Positions 12,401 to 24,745 of a stretch of DNA of 64,000 nt are shown piece after piece. The notes below the pieces were generated by a model. The model did not search any database. It saw only the letters and a program-made list of their open reading frames with translations, and had not been told where the DNA came from. Every line of letters starts with the position of its first letter. Position 1 is the stretch's first letter. This stretch comes from Hevea brasiliensis (lineage: Eukaryota; Streptophyta; Magnoliopsida; Malpighiales; Euphorbiaceae), in contig NC_079510.1 of NCBI RefSeq assembly GCF_030052815.1, forward strand, positions 3,598,288-3,662,287. The letters run 5' to 3'. The translations under genes were made by a program, and so were the position numbers.

Positions 12401-15400
12401 CTTTTCCTTCTTTATTCTTAATGCACCTAACTTGATTGAGATCTTGACATTTCTTTTTCTCTTCTCCTTGCTAATCTATAAATATCTTTCTCCCCTTCTT
12501 TAATTTCAAGTTTCTCATATTACTTTTCAAAGGCGCTCTTGCTTGGCTAATTTTGCCTCTTTCTTTGCTATCTTGTCATATGCCTCATTATTATCACATT
12601 TAGGTAATTTCTTATACCATTCCCTTTTTCTCTTCTTTGTACTTCCTCATTCCACCACCATCTCTCTTTTGAGGGTGGTCCATGTCCTTTAGACTCCCCA
12701 AGTACTTTTCTAGCTACTTCTCTAATCTTTGATGCCATCTGTATCCACATATCATTGGCCTCCATATCTAGCTTCCATACTTGGACTCAAGAAGCTCATT
12801 TTGAACTTCACTTGCTTTACTCCTTTGAACTCCCACCACTTTGTTCGAGCTACACTATTTCTTCTGACCTTACTTGAATTGTTCCTAAACTTGACATCCA
12901 AGACCACCAACCTATGTTGACTTGTTAAAGCTTCTCCTGGAATGACTTTGTAATCCTTGCATAGAGCTCTATTTGTCTTCCTGGTTAAGAGGAAGTCGAT
13001 TTGGCTTCTATGTTGCCCACTTTTGAAAGTCACTAAATGTGACTCTCTTTTTATAAAGTAGGTATTTGCTAGTATTAGGTCGTATGCCATAGCAAAATCC
13101 ATGATGCTTTTGCCCTCCTCATTTAAAACCAAAACCTCCATGAACATTCTCATAACTTTGCCTATCACTTCCTACATGTCCATTCAAATCTCCACCAATG
13201 AAAACATTCTCTTCATTCGGTATGCTTTGCATTAAATCATCCATATCTTCCCAAAACCTTTGTTTACTCTCCTTTGCTAGTCCTATTTGTGGGGCATAAG
13301 CACTAACTATATTTATTGTTTCTCCGTCTAGTACTAGCTTTACTAGTATAATTCTATCTCCTACTCTTTTCACTTTCAATGTCTTGTCTATGATTAGACC
13401 CACTCCGTTCTTATTTCTCTCCTTTCCGGTAAATCACAATTTGTACCCTGAATTACCCACTTCCTTACTTTTCTCTCCTACCCATTTAGTCTCCTGAATG
13501 CAAGCAATATTCACCCTTCTCCTTTCCAAGGTATCCACAAGCTCCATTAATTTTCCTTGTAAGTGATCCAACATTCCAAGTACCAACCCTGATCCTCCTC
13601 CTATCCTGCTCCTTCCTAATTGGTCTCCTTCTATGATATCTTCTATTATTTTCTATATCTATCTTGTGTTCTGTTCCACTATTTGTTCTATTATCTGTCT
13701 TATGGACTAACTTCTTTACCCACACCCGTCCATGATGTGGGAACCCTTGCTCACTTAACACCACACCCGGGCGCCGGCATGGCGCGTCGCTTTCGGTGAA
13801 CGCCCTACACCCTTGCATATTTATCACTAGACCCGGGCTCCGATGTAGCGCGTCGTTAGTAGAGGACGCCTCAACGTTTATATCATTTGAATCCATATCA
13901 TAGGGTGTGACAAAATTTTTACGCTGGTTGTCACCTACCGCAACCCTCCTCCTTTATCCGGGCTTGGGACCGGCTAAGCGCAAACTACTTAGGCGGAGTT
14001 AAAAATTAAATAATTCATATTATTAAATTATTCTTGAAACTAATGAATTTTATTTTATCAACATATATTAAATAGAAGTATATTAGTAAGCTTATAAATA
14101 AACTATCATCTCAAAAAAGAAAGTGGCCTATAATTTGGAACAGATAAAAAAGGAATGTAAGCCTATCTTTGCCTCTTTGAGTGATGGGGTGTTGCCATGT
14201 GTCGAGTCCACCAAATATTCAAGCAATTTCTTTCTCAAGTTTTTTTGTGTTAAAAAAAAAAATAATATACTGCTTATATTGTGGCTTGGTTGTAAATTTG
14301 CTTAAAAAGCAATGCTCGATAAAACAACTAGCAAGGCTTATAGATGTGCAAATGAGATTGGATCTGTGTTGATGTATTAGGATATTAGTAAATTGTGACC
14401 TTAGGGTATGGCAAGGGGTGAAAGGGGGAAAAAGTAAAGGGGGTCAAATTTATTCTTTTTCAACCTTGCTGGGTATACTCTTATGAGGGAAATATTTTGT
14501 AAAGTAATTACCATCCACCCGCTTGGGGATTGAAATTTAACTTATCTCCCTGTATGTTAAAGGGGAAAAAGATAATAAAGAATATGCTATTATTTTTTCC
14601 TCTGCTACCATTCACCACTACCACAATAATTATTACATATGAGTTTCAACCATTATCCATCTACCTCTAACCTGTATAGACAAATATAAACCAGACACAC
14701 ACACTTGACTGTTACTCTTGTAATTTTTTACCACTTTCCTTAAAAATTATACGCTTAAATATTACACATAACTTTCACCTCCAACTTCTTAACTCACACC
14801 AAATGCACCCTTGATTCCACGGTTATCTTTGGGTCTGGGAACTAGAAACTGCTAAGAACATGGTTCATTTAATAATGCAAGAAAGGATGCCTAAAATTGG
14901 TAGCAACCTTAAGACAGTGGGCCAATGTAAAAAGCAAGGAAATGGGGATCTAAAGAGGAATATCAAATGGTGTTCTGCAATAACATAAAATCTAGGGATG
15001 GGTTGGGGCTGGGCAATGTAATTTGATTTCATTCAGGAGAGTAGTTGATGTGCATCACATTAAGAAGAGAAGTGTCTAAAAGGAGGCCAAAAATAGCTAG
15101 GATCATTATGCTGGTATCTATTATGCAGAATCATTTCTAAAATTGGCATTCCATGAGACTTAAGGGAAATATAGATTATAGAGTACTTGATCTGATTCTA
15201 AAACTAGAAGTCAGATTATCACTCTGCATGATATCATTTAGACCAGGGATGGATTAAGGAAGGGGAGGCACTACTAGACTTTGGCAAGCTAACGCCAGGG
15301 ATGGATGAAGAAATTGTTGACAAAGATAAAGCTACTTGTAACATATATGCATGTAGGCTACTTAAGAAGGCATACTTGGATGTTGGAGTTCGAACTTCCA

Positions 15401-16505
15401 GCAAAGATACAGCTACCTTACTGTTGAATTACTAACCTGCTTTCCATTTAACAACCACAGCACAACATTAAAAACTAATTTAAGAGCGCAAAATCCTTAA
15501 ATATCTTAGTAGTGTTTGATTCCCTGTAGCAATCTTTGATATTATGCTGTTTAAAATAGTTATAAATACTGCTGTATACAGCTAGCTGCTTCAGTCTTTT
15601 ATTTCCTTGTGCTGCTTTTCACTATGAAACATTTGATATAATGTGCATAGCTTTCGTTTGCAAGGAATAAATGACTTTTCCAGCTATGCTATGGTTGCTA
15701 TAACAGTTGTACATGGCTACCTGCTAAATTTCTAACCATAAATCCTAGAAACAAAGCACTTTCAGACATTGTTTATATTCTTATTTGGCGTATTTTGTTT
15801 TATTTTTATTATGTATATATTGAAATCTCTATTCAGTTCCATTATTGCATACATCGTTTATTCTTTCTTGATGAGGTGATATTGTATGCAATAATTTAAC
15901 AGGGCAAGGAGACATCTGATCCTGAGAATGGTCTGCATTGCCCATTCTTTGAGGAACTGCATGCAGTATTTACTGAAAGAGCAAAGAACATGCAGCCGTT
16001 GCTTTTTGATTCTGAGGCAGGTTCTACCCGGGCAAAGAAACGGGTAAAGAGAATGAGTGCGGACAGATCCTTTGATGAACTCTCAGAAGATGAAGATGAG
16101 GATGATGATGGTAGTGGGGAGGAGAGGCTAGCTAGAAGCAATTCCCAGAAGAGGAAGCGTGAAAGATTTCAAATGGAGATGCCTTCAAGAGTAACCAGCA
16201 CCTCAAATCCTAATATTATTGGTATTCAGGAAATGCTCAAGGAGTTCTTTCAGCAGCAACAACAGATGGAGATGCAGTGGAGGGAGATGATGGAAAAGCG
16301 TGCGAATGAGCAACGGTTGTTTGAGCTGGAATGGAGACAGTCAATGGAGAAAATTGAGAAAGAGAGATTAATGATTGAGCTGGTTTGGAGGGAGAGGGAA
16401 GAACAGAGGCGGACAAGAGAAGAAAGCAGGGCTGAGAGGAGAGATGCGCTGCTGACTACACTTCTGAACAAACTTATACATGAAAATGATATCGAAGGTA
16501 TATAG
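9455..16505 (+). CDS. Trihelix transcription factor, GT-3/ASR3-like, two exons
   Basis: Exon 1 is 9455-9775 and exon 2 is 15903-16505. The donor is AAG|GTATG and the acceptor TTTAACAG|GGC, phase 0, giving about 307 residues. Exon 1 carries the trihelix (Myb/SANT-like) DNA-binding domain, residues about 49-107, with its three spaced tryptophans (QQWTEQE, KALWEIV, KCKWKNL). Exon 2 begins [10 protein letters not shown] and continues with the fourth helix ([18 protein letters not shown]), an acidic stretch ([14 protein letters not shown]), a basic KKR/QKRKRER nuclear-type signal, then a Gln/Glu/Arg-rich coiled coil ending [14 protein letters not shown]. Such proteins bind GT elements in promoters in the nucleus and dimerise through the coiled coil. 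Start choice: ATGs at 9455, 9506 and 9512 are all possible. No lesion seen; the only intact host gene here. Confidence 0.88.
10805..10822. repeat. Target-site duplication, left copy
   Basis: TTAAAAATTAAATAATTC, repeated exactly at 13999-14016, on either side of the RTE LINE. Confidence 0.9.
10823..13998 (-). mobile_element. RTE-type LINE, near full length (3.18 kb)
   Basis: Minus-strand non-LTR retrotransposon, antisense to the host gene. It is framed by an exact 18-bp target duplication. The 3' end on the minus strand is a short TTGAG repeat (plus strand CAACTCAACTCAACT) rather than poly-A, as in plant RTE elements, preceded by the conserved GGTCGGCTATATGGATTC on the plus strand. The size matches complete RTE elements, so the insertion is probably 5'-complete, but the coding frame is broken. 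A 5'-truncated relative lies at 27493-28261. Confidence 0.88.
10970..13896 (-). pseudogene. RTE LINE polyprotein (endonuclease and reverse transcriptase), broken
   Basis: Reading leftward: an N-terminal leader (from 13896), an AP-type endonuclease from [13 protein letters not shown] near 13590 through GGDLNGHVG near 13190 to about 12830, then reverse transcriptase with [14 protein letters not shown] near 12220, [15 protein letters not shown] near 11940, [15 protein letters not shown] near 11830 and the catalytic FADDIVLID near 11590, and the C-terminal [16 protein letters not shown] near 11080. At least six frame changes or stops separate these pieces, so this copy makes no working protein. 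The domain set and the absence of an RNase H fit the RTE clade. Confidence 0.82.
13999..14016. repeat. Target-site duplication, right copy
   Basis: Exact copy of 10805-10822; marks the 5' end of the minus-strand LINE. The identity of an 18-bp repeat suggests a fairly young insertion. Confidence 0.9.
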
Positions 16506-17814
16506 GTCACTGGGATTTCTGTCATTGATCACTCCATCACTTGCCAATTTTGTGGTTATTTATTTTAATTTTGGGTAATCAATGGAGAAAGTGGGATCGT
16601 CGCTGTGTGAAAAATGACAACACTAAAGAAACATTTTTTATGTGAATTTTTGTTGTAAAAAATGGAAATCTAGAGAGTATATGAACAGGAAACACTTGTA
16701 CAATTGCTATTAGTTTTGGCATACAAGGTGAAGCTTTTTGGGTCAAAGTTGACATCTACAGGTTTTCAGAGAAATTTTCTTCTTGGTGTTAAGCTGGAGA
16801 AACTACATGTTCTTATGTTTATAGCTCTTGGGAACTACATGACTTTAGGGATCTGAATTTGATGTACATAGTTTTTCTCTTGGAAGATAAAACTGAAACT
16901 GATTTGTTGAATTTTTCCTTTGTTTTTTGGTTCATTTGTTCAAGTTGTTTCGTTCAATGCAATATTGTTATGAAGTAATTGGATCAAAGGAAAATTTATA
17001 AGGTTACACTTGGTTAATTTTGTGCTCTAATGATGCTCTGCTTCTGTTCTAGTGGAACTAGTGAAATCATGTCCTAGAAGGTGACTTTAAGGATCCTTGT
17101 GTATCTTCTTGCATTCCTCAGTAATCACATTGTCTTTAAACGAAGCTTTTTTTTTTCCCCTATTTTTTAAGCAAGTTCTAAACGAAGCTTTTGAGGTGCA
17201 CACTTCTTTCTCTTGAATCGATCTAAAAAATCTAACGGAAATGAACAAAAAAAAAAAAAAATGAAGCAAATTTATATTACTATTTGGCACCGGTATGGCT
17301 CTTTGCCAATAAACGAATCGAAAACAGTATTGAATAATGCTAAATCAAAGGATCGAAGTCGATTTTATGCATATTTTTCATTATATCCTTAAATATATTA
17401 TGAAATTTCAATATAGTTATATATAATTTATATGTAATTAAATATTTAACATATAACATATATATCTATAAATTATACAATTTATAATAATTTTTTTTAG
17501 GTTTATAACATTTTCCATTTTTTAATTTTCTTGATAATTTATAATTATAAATGTGTTAAATTAATTAAGTTATCATATTTATTATGTGAAAAATTTAGTA
17601 AATCTGGAATTTATAATATATTAAAAAAATTTAAAAAGGCATTAACGGGATTGCTAAAAGTGCTCATATAATCTATAATATATATGGAAAGAAAAAAAAA
17701 AGTGAAAAAGGGAAATAATGAGATTGCTAAAATTATATTTGATTGGATTTGGTAATGACAAATTGTCTTATTTGGATTAGCTAAAAAATTATATATGAAT
17801 TTATTATTATTTTT
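16506..17814 (+). other. Trihelix 3' UTR, then AT-rich intergenic DNA
   Basis: The first several hundred bases after the stop are T-rich and probably transcribed as 3' UTR; no single poly-A signal stands out. From about 17340 the sequence is very AT-rich with no coding signal. Confidence 0.4.
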
Positions 17815-18115
17815 AAAAAATAGAAATTATAAAAAAAACTCTATACGTTTAATTTTATTGTAATTATACTTTATATTAATTAAATTACTAGTTAAATTCA
17901 ATATTTTTTAATTTTCACCAATTATACCCTATCAACACTTGTGTCATTAATTCAACAACCAAGCTGTCATATCATTTGCCCTCTCATGTCAATAATAGGG
18001 TATGATTAGAAAAAGTAAAAAAGTATAAGGTTTAATTGATATTTATGTAATATAGAGTATAATTATAAAAAAGATTTGAAAGTATAGTTTTTTTTTTTGT
18101 AATTTCTCTAAAAAT
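17815..18115. mobile_element. MITE-like inverted-repeat element
   Basis: The left side (AGAAATTATAAAAAAAACT, then TGTAATTATACTTTATATTA) is mirrored on the right (reversed AGAAATTACAAAAAAAAAAA, then TATAATTATACTCTATATTA). That gives imperfect terminal inverted repeats of about 65 bp around a roughly 150-bp core. No coding sequence. Target duplication not resolved. Confidence 0.45.
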
Positions 18116-18452
18116 TATTCATAATTCATTTTAATTTATACAAAATTTTGAACTACTTTTAAAATTAAGAGTTAATTAACAATTCAATTTCAACTAATCT
18201 GATTGATTTAAAAATACTTTTAACATAAAAATGTGATAATTAGTGATAAAAGAAATGAGAATGGATAGGGAAAAACTTAAAATGAAATGAAAGAAAGTAA
18301 TATAAAAAAATTTATAATTTTTAAATATTGATATGGAATTGATTTTAAATATATTAGAATGGTAAAAAATGATATATATAGCCAGCTTTAACTAGTTTAT
18401 GAGACTTAATTGTTATTGTTATTGTATACGTAATTAATTATATATAATTTTT

Positions 18453-20840
18453 TGTCACGACTCAACCTATGAACCGGATCAGCACTAGGACCTGGGCTAG
18501 CATAAAGCCCCCGAGGCCTGTAGTAACTCTTACTGTTCCAAAACCCATGATCAGGCCCACAATTGAGGCTCAACATGCATATAAAATAATTTAAATTAAT
18601 TATTACAATTTTATTTCGGGTCAACTTAACCTAACAATTATCAAAAACTAAAATTTGGGGAGTTCAGCTCAACCCTATTACATCATTTATAAACTATTTA
18701 AAAATCATCAAAAATTTTTATTTATTAATATAAAAACTTAAATTCATACAGTCCTTGATAAGATTAATGCTGCTGCTAGTACATGCAGAGTTCTAAATTA
18801 CAAATTTAGAGAATAATAATACAATTAAGTAATTATTGATAACCTGCGAGGAAAGAATCAGGTTATTCTGAAAAAGGTCTCCTCCTGTAGCCTGGAAAAA
18901 TATGATGAACAGGAGTGAGCGTTCAACTCAGAGAGTAACATACCAATTTTAAGTACAATTTCTATAGCTATCTAAAGCTAATGCATCCTAAATAGTTGAA
19001 TACAACAACATCGAAATTTTCATACACATCACATCGTAACAGCAAAAAGATAATTTGGAGCTCTCACACACCCAACAATGGTTAAACAGTACATATATGG
19101 GAGCTGATCCCCTACACAGCTCTCTTAATCCAACCTCTGCCAGCGAGTGTCTTTCAAGCCGGACTTTCGCTTGATAAATCAAATGCGGGGGCCAGTGAGA
19201 TCATCTCGAGCCGTGCCTACCTCGACTTATCCATGAAGGATCGGGTCCTAGTGAGTATCTCTCAAGCCGCGTCTACCCATCCTATCCATATCCAATACCA
19301 CACACTACACGTATGCCAACGCACGCATACTGCTACAAATTACCATAAATAACATCCATGGCATTTCATCAATTAAAAATGCAATATAAAACGTGCCTAG
19401 TGTTTAACTACATAGATACATATTTATAAATGATGCATGGGCATGCCTAAACATATAATAATATTGAAATTATAATTAAAATTAATATTTTACTCACAAA
19501 CTTGAACCGAGGTCACTGTAGCGACTGGGCGAAGGAGAAAGGCTGTCCTAGCTCATCTGACAATTTTATTGCAATTATTTAATATATTTGACTTAATACA
19601 AGTTTAAAAAGGATCAAAGATACCCTAAGACGTGCAGAAAATCCGGTAAAGTCTCCCCTATAATAGGACCTACTCACCCTGCAAAAAGATTCAAATAACA
19701 CTTCTAAATTCTCAATTTCCACAATCACATCTCATCAACATTATATGGTCCCTCCTGGGCCCTCCAAATCAGACAATAGTCATAAACTTGAAAAATTACG
19801 TTTTAATTCCTATAATTGACATTTTATAAAACTCTACTCAAATAAGTTCTAAAAATTCTAAAATTTTACCTCGTGGTCCTTAATAGGGTTATAAGACTAT
19901 TGTAAAAAGAATTATAATTTTATAATTACCCACGAATATTTTATGAATTTTTATTCTAAATCGGTATTAGCCGGAAATGAGCAACTTGGAGTTCGAATTA
20001 ACCTATATTAATTCTGACAACTGAAACGCATCCAAAACGTCTGAAAATGCTAGGATTGACTACAATATCGACCACGTTCTGAGACGAGTCGCCAGGCAAT
20101 CGAATCTGGCTGAAAATGAAGTCCCGGCACTGGTGAGCTATCCTCGATCCGATTACACCTAAATTAAGTCCAAAATTTGTTAATAATTATTATAAAATTA
20201 TTTTTAATTTTTAAAAATTGAAAAAGTTTAAAAATTTCACCAAACGATCTAGACTATCCGATGATCGTCTTTTTTCAACGGTGTCCGATCGGAGTAGGGC
20301 TGATTCCATCTCAAAGATTTCGTTGCCCTGAATCCATTGGTGGTATCGGATTTCCAATCCAACGGTCGGATTGTGGAAAAAGTGGCCGAAAAGGTAACAA
20401 ATGCCTATTTTTCTCTCTCCTCGATTTGCGCAAATCCGGTGATGGTTTGCTACACCGCTGGTCAGAAAAGGGAGCCTGTTTCGTCAGGAGTCCATAGCTA
20501 CTTGTCTCGCATGAAACTGAGGTCGGAATCGCCCGGAATGGGCCGGAGAAGTTCCAGCATTTCTCTCTCTTCGCTCACTGTTGGAGCTGCTGCCATTGCC
20601 GGAAAATGTGCCTGCTTTGCCCACTGACGGCGTCCTTGTTGCCTGGAGCTCCTACTAAGTGTAGCCTAAGGGAGGAGGTGTGGGGTACGCTGGCGTTGTG
20701 GCCCTTGAACATAGAAGAAGAATGAAGAAAGGGAGGAGGAAGAGAGAGCCGACGGGAGGGAACGAAAAGGAAGAAAAAAGAGAGCTATTGGCAGGGATGA
20801 CCCTGGACATAGTGTTGTCTAGGTTCATTCTACACATGCA
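18453..20840 (-). mobile_element. Unassigned LTR-like repeat, GC-richer than surroundings
   Basis: A sharp left edge TGTCACGACTC (18453) reads on the minus strand as ...GAGTCGTGACA, a common 3' end of plant Ty3/gypsy LTRs. The 2.4-kb body is more complex and GC-richer than its AT-rich surroundings, with no long open frame; the small plus-strand frames at 20261-20627 have no recognisable domain. No internal retroelement region adjoins it, so a solo LTR is the likeliest reading. The right border (near 20840) is a guess and no target duplication was confirmed. Confidence 0.4.
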
Positions 20841-21572
20841 CAAATATATGTAAAATTTTATTTAAATCCTAAACTTTTGAGGACCTTTCATGTAAATCCA
20901 AAACTTTTTCAAATTAGTCTAAATTCATTTTAACTAATTATTATTATTATTATTATTATTATTTCACCAAATCCATTAAAACAAACAATTAAATAACTTT
21001 TGATTAAATTCCCTTTAAATGCACTAATTAATAATTTAAACACTGTAACCAAATATTTATGTTATTTCATTTAACTAAGTATAAATTAAAATATAAGTAT
21101 AATTAAAAAGCATGATAATATTAATACTTTAAAACAAATTTATATATATTTTATGTAAAATTGAAACCTTAAAATGACTTTACAAAATATGTTTAAGAAT
21201 AAAATTAAAATTTATGCATAGATTTTATATATTACAAAAATTATAATTTAGCTAGATAATATTTGAATAATGTAGAAAATACAAAATTTATATTTTAAAA
21301 GAAATTCAGGTTATTACATTTTTATAGTAAATATTTAAAAAATTATTTTTTATTCTTTAAATTATGCTAAGGACAATAATGTATAAGGTATCTGTAAAAA
21401 ATCATACTATCCAAATATATTTAGTATTTTAAACACTTAAACACAACTCAAACTTAATTATATTATTTGAATAATACCTGAGCTTGTTTAAATTTATATA
21501 TTTTAATTAATACTCAACATTAAATATATTTTTGTAACTGATAATTTTTATTTTAAAAGTTTAATACTTTTA
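20841..21572. other. AT-rich DNA with a short ATT microsatellite
   Basis: An ATT run lies at about 20938-20962. Otherwise AT-rich with no coding or repeat signal recognised. Confidence 0.5.
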
Positions 21573-21858
21573 GGAAAAAATATAAAAAATTTACTTTTCA
21601 AAATTTTTTTAATTACACCCAATATTAACAAATTACCAATTAAATTTATAGTTTTCTATTTTTCCTAATTAAATCTTAAGGTTAGCGCGACGTGACATTT
21701 GAAGTGGCATTATGTGGTAGTTCCATTAGTGAATTAACGGTGCAACTAATGATTGATATAGTTGGTAAAAATTGAAAAATATAGGGTTTAGGTAATAATT
21801 TAATTAAATATAATTAAGAAAATAAAATATAATTTTTAACAATTTCCCTATAAAAAAT
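21573..21858. mobile_element. MITE-like element related in style to 17815-18115
   Basis: A short GC-richer core (AGCGCGACGTGACATTTGAA, near 21686) sits between AT-rich arms. The left arm (AAAATTTTTTTAATTACACC) and reversed right arm (TTTTCTTAATTATATTTAAT) resemble each other. Inverted repeats are imperfect and borders approximate. Confidence 0.3.
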
Positions 21859-22796
21859 TTTTAATTTAATTTGTTAAATTTGTTTCCTATTTAAATCTAA
21901 ATTATATTCTATTAAGAAATATAATTGTATAAAAAAACTTTGAGTACTGTGTTCTTAATTAAATTTTTTATTATAATCTAAAGTATGATTCTATATAAAA
22001 GAATTAACAAAATAAAAAATTTGCGTTTATTTAAAAAAAAATTGTAACTTTCATTGTTTAAGGAAAAAAAAAATATATATATATATATAATAACATTACT
22101 TTTTGGTGATAAATATATGAATTCGTCGCTAAAAATATGACCATTAACAATAAAGTTATCATTAATTGAGACTAAGTCGTTGCTAATAGCTTTTAGCAAT
22201 ATCACTAATAATTTTTGACAAAAAAGGTTATACCACAAATTAAATTTATAAATAAGTTCAATTTTTAATATTATTGTGATTAATATAGAATAAAGTTTGC
22301 AACAATAACTCTTAATTATATAAGAAAATCTCTCAATTAATATATTTATAAATAATTCACTAAAAATTTAAATAAAAAAATTTTCTTTCATGTGTGAGAA
22401 AAAATAAATTTTATGGATAAATTATATCTAAATAAAGAAATCTGAAAACTGATTATTAATTATCTTCAATATTTTTTTTATTGGTTTTATGCATGAGTTA
22501 TTATTAGTATTTTTATACTAATTTCTTAGATAATATTCAAATAACTTATAAGATTGAAGTTTGCTTGAAAGGGTGCTGCAATCTATATTAAATCATGGAT
22601 TTATATAAAAATTTAAATTTATTTTGCTGAATATTTGCCAAACAATATATGTATATTAAAATAATTATGTTATAAAATATATTAAGTAATTATATCTATT
22701 TTGAAATTTTTTTAGTTATTATTAAACATTATAACAAATTTTATTGTAATGTTGGCTTTCAATATAATATCATTCTAATTTAATACCTATAATTAG
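21859..22796. other. Very AT-rich intergenic DNA
   Basis: Poly-A/T runs and short TA repeats (about 22070-22090). No gene or repeat with definable ends recognised. Confidence 0.5.
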
Positions 22797-23001
22797 CAGT
22801 GTGCGATTTTAGTTTTGATTTTGAATTTTTCTAGGAACTAGAACTAAATCAAAATTTTGTTTCAATTTTTTGTTCTTTTAATTATGGTTCGATTCGATTT
22901 TCAATTCTTTGATTTTAGTTGGTTTGGTATGTATGATTCTAATTCAATTCTCAATTCTTGAAATACTTTTATGCAACTATTTTTATAAAAAGTCAAGTAT
23001 G

Positions 23002-23053
<52 letters not shown>

Positions 23054-23537
23054 TTATTTCTAAATATGTAATTTAGGATTAAGCAATATAGAAATATAAG
23101 TATTTTATATAATATATTTTTTTATCTATTTATTAATTATATAATTTTTAATTATAAAATAAAAATATAATTATGAATTAAGCATATATAATATAATAGT
23201 ATACTTGTAATTAAGAGTTATGAGGTGATTTAATATATTTATAACTAAAATTATTAGAAAAAAAAGTAAAAAAATAAAAGATAATATTAAGTTGTATATA
23301 GTCCACGCACACACATATATATATATATATAGCAATCTTAATTTCACATAAATATATAATTATATTAAAAGTATATAATACATTCAAAAAAATTTTAAAA
23401 AATAAATGCATAAAATTAATTCTTGATTTGATTCCTAGAAAAGAATCAAATTAAATTAAAGTATGAAAATAAATTTGGTTCAGTATATTTCTTTGATTTA
23501 GTTCGAGACTCTTGCTTGAGAACCATGCACAGCTGCA
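22797..23537. mobile_element. Possible hAT-like MITE containing an AT microsatellite
   Basis: The left end GCAGTGTGCGATTTTAG and the reversed right end GCAGCTGTGCATGGTTCT are similar. Flanking TATAATTA and TATAATAA could be a decayed 8-bp hAT duplication, though the right one is offset by four bases. The interior holds GGTTCGATTCGATTTTC-type sequence and an AT run at 23003-23050. Tentative. Confidence 0.3.
23003..23050. repeat. AT dinucleotide microsatellite
   Basis: About 24 uninterrupted AT units. Confidence 0.95.
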
Positions 23538-23740
23538 ACTATAATAACAAACAAAGGAAAATAATTTTAGGTTTTGATATAAAAACGATATATTTTATCT
23601 CTTAAAAAAAGTTTCTTTTATTCTTTATTGATATAAATATGATTGTTAATTGTATAAATATCTTATTTTGTTTCCGCTAATGCTTCTAGGAGAGATTTTT
23701 TTTTATGTAAAAAAGAAGTACATACATTTGGTTTTATAGT

Positions 23741-24206
23741 GGATAAATTTTGACAATTGTCCTTGAACTTATTTAGTTGTAACATTAAAGTCTCTCAATT
23801 TAAAAATGTAATATAAAACCCCATTAACTTTCAAATTTTGTACAGTAAAATCTCTCTAATCTCCAATTATCAGTTTTTCATTTTCAGTTAGACGCTGACC
23901 TAGACAGTTTCAGCATGGACTTTAGTCAGTATTTCTCTTTTCTCTCTTAAGTTATGTGTAAATTGAATCATTTTTCTCTCAATAGACAGAATAATTTTAT
24001 ACTTTGCATAAGAGAGGAGAGAGAAATATTGACTAAGTGCCATGCGAGAGCCATTCATATTCTAACTTAAAAATCAGTAATTGAAAATTAAAGGGATTTT
24101 ACTGTACAAAATTTAAAAGTTTAGAGAATTTTATGTTACATTTCAAAGTTAGAGGACTGTAGAGTTACAACTATATAAATTCAAAAACAGTTATTAAAAT
24201 TTTACC
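23741..24206. mobile_element. Mutator-like MITE, copy 1
   Basis: 466 bp with long inverted arms (well over 100 bp). The left begins GGATAAATTTTGACAATTGT and the reversed right begins GGTAAAATTTTAATAACTGT; both arms contain TTTTGTACAGTAAAATC. Flanks GTTTTATAGT (23731-23740) and GTTTTATATT (24207-24216) form a 10-bp target duplication with one mismatch. Long arms plus a roughly 10-bp duplication fit the Mutator superfamily. No coding sequence. Two relatives lie at 27466 and 33884. Confidence 0.8.
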
Positions 24207-24377
24207 GTTTTATATTGGAGCAACCACAACTAATTTATTATATATAAATATTTTACACAATTATAAATTATCGCTTTATATATTAAAATATTAATTCGTT
24301 TTGTACATTTATATTCCCCATGATATACAAGAAGTTAGAATGGTCACCTTTCTCACTAACAAAATTTGAAAGAAAAG

Positions 24378-24745
24378 CCTTTTTTTTTTTTTTTGAAAAA
24401 ACCGAAATATATTATTGCAAATTAAAGGACAACACATTTGCAATAAAGGGAGGGGCATAAGATTTCCAACTCTCACCTTTTGACATGGAACGTGTTTCTC
24501 GAGCTAGCAAACAAGCAACACTGTTCGCAGACCTACGAACAAACTGAAATGAAACCCAAATAATTTCTGATGCAAGAGATTTAATTTGTAATTATAAGAC
24601 CAAAAGAAGAACCATAGGAAGCATGTTGTAAAACAGAAACAACTAAGGAAACGTCTGATTCAACAATGGCGTCTGCCCATCCCTGCTCCTTAATCTAGGA
24701 AAGAGCTTCTCGAAATCCAATGGCCTCAGAGAGTTTCAAAGGAAA
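24378..24745 (-). pseudogene. L1 LINE: RNase H C-terminal part and 3' end
   Basis: The minus strand reads EAIGFREALS, then a decayed run like the end of plant L1 RNase H (RSANSVACLLA-type wording, broken by frame changes), and finishes in a run of about 16 A. This directly continues the RNase H interrupted at 26300. Confidence 0.62.

Larger units (their letters stand above)
10677..14158. mobile_element. Stowaway-like MITE, interrupted by a LINE
   Basis: The left end reads TGTTCCCTCCATCCCACAAA then TATAGGC; the right end, reversed, reads with TTCCAAATTATAGGCCACTT. Both resemble the CTCCCTCC...TAGGCCACTT ends of plant Stowaway (Tc1/mariner) MITEs. Without the LINE the element would be about 290 bp. 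Borders are approximate because the terminal repeats have diverged and the TA target duplication is not clean. Confidence 0.5.
9776..15902 (+). other. 6.1-kb intron of the trihelix gene
   Basis: Begins GTATGTTTCG and ends TTTAACAG. More than half of it is mobile DNA (Stowaway-like MITE 10677-14158 with an RTE LINE inside). The rest (9824-10676 and 14159-15902) is AT-rich with no coding potential. If the intron is retained, translation stops at 9821-9823, leaving a 122-residue protein that has most of the DNA-binding domain and no coiled coil. Confidence 0.8.

Noticed and set aside
14123..14372. Two small plus-strand frames in the trihelix intron
   Set aside because: AT-rich intron and MITE end; no domain and no splice context.
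16250..16525. Antisense Ser-rich frame over trihelix exon 2
   Set aside because: Shadow of the Glu/Arg-rich coiled coil on the other strand.
20261..20627. Two overlapping plus-strand frames of 78 and 96 residues
   Set aside because: Inside the unassigned LTR-like repeat, no domain, no splice or promoter context.
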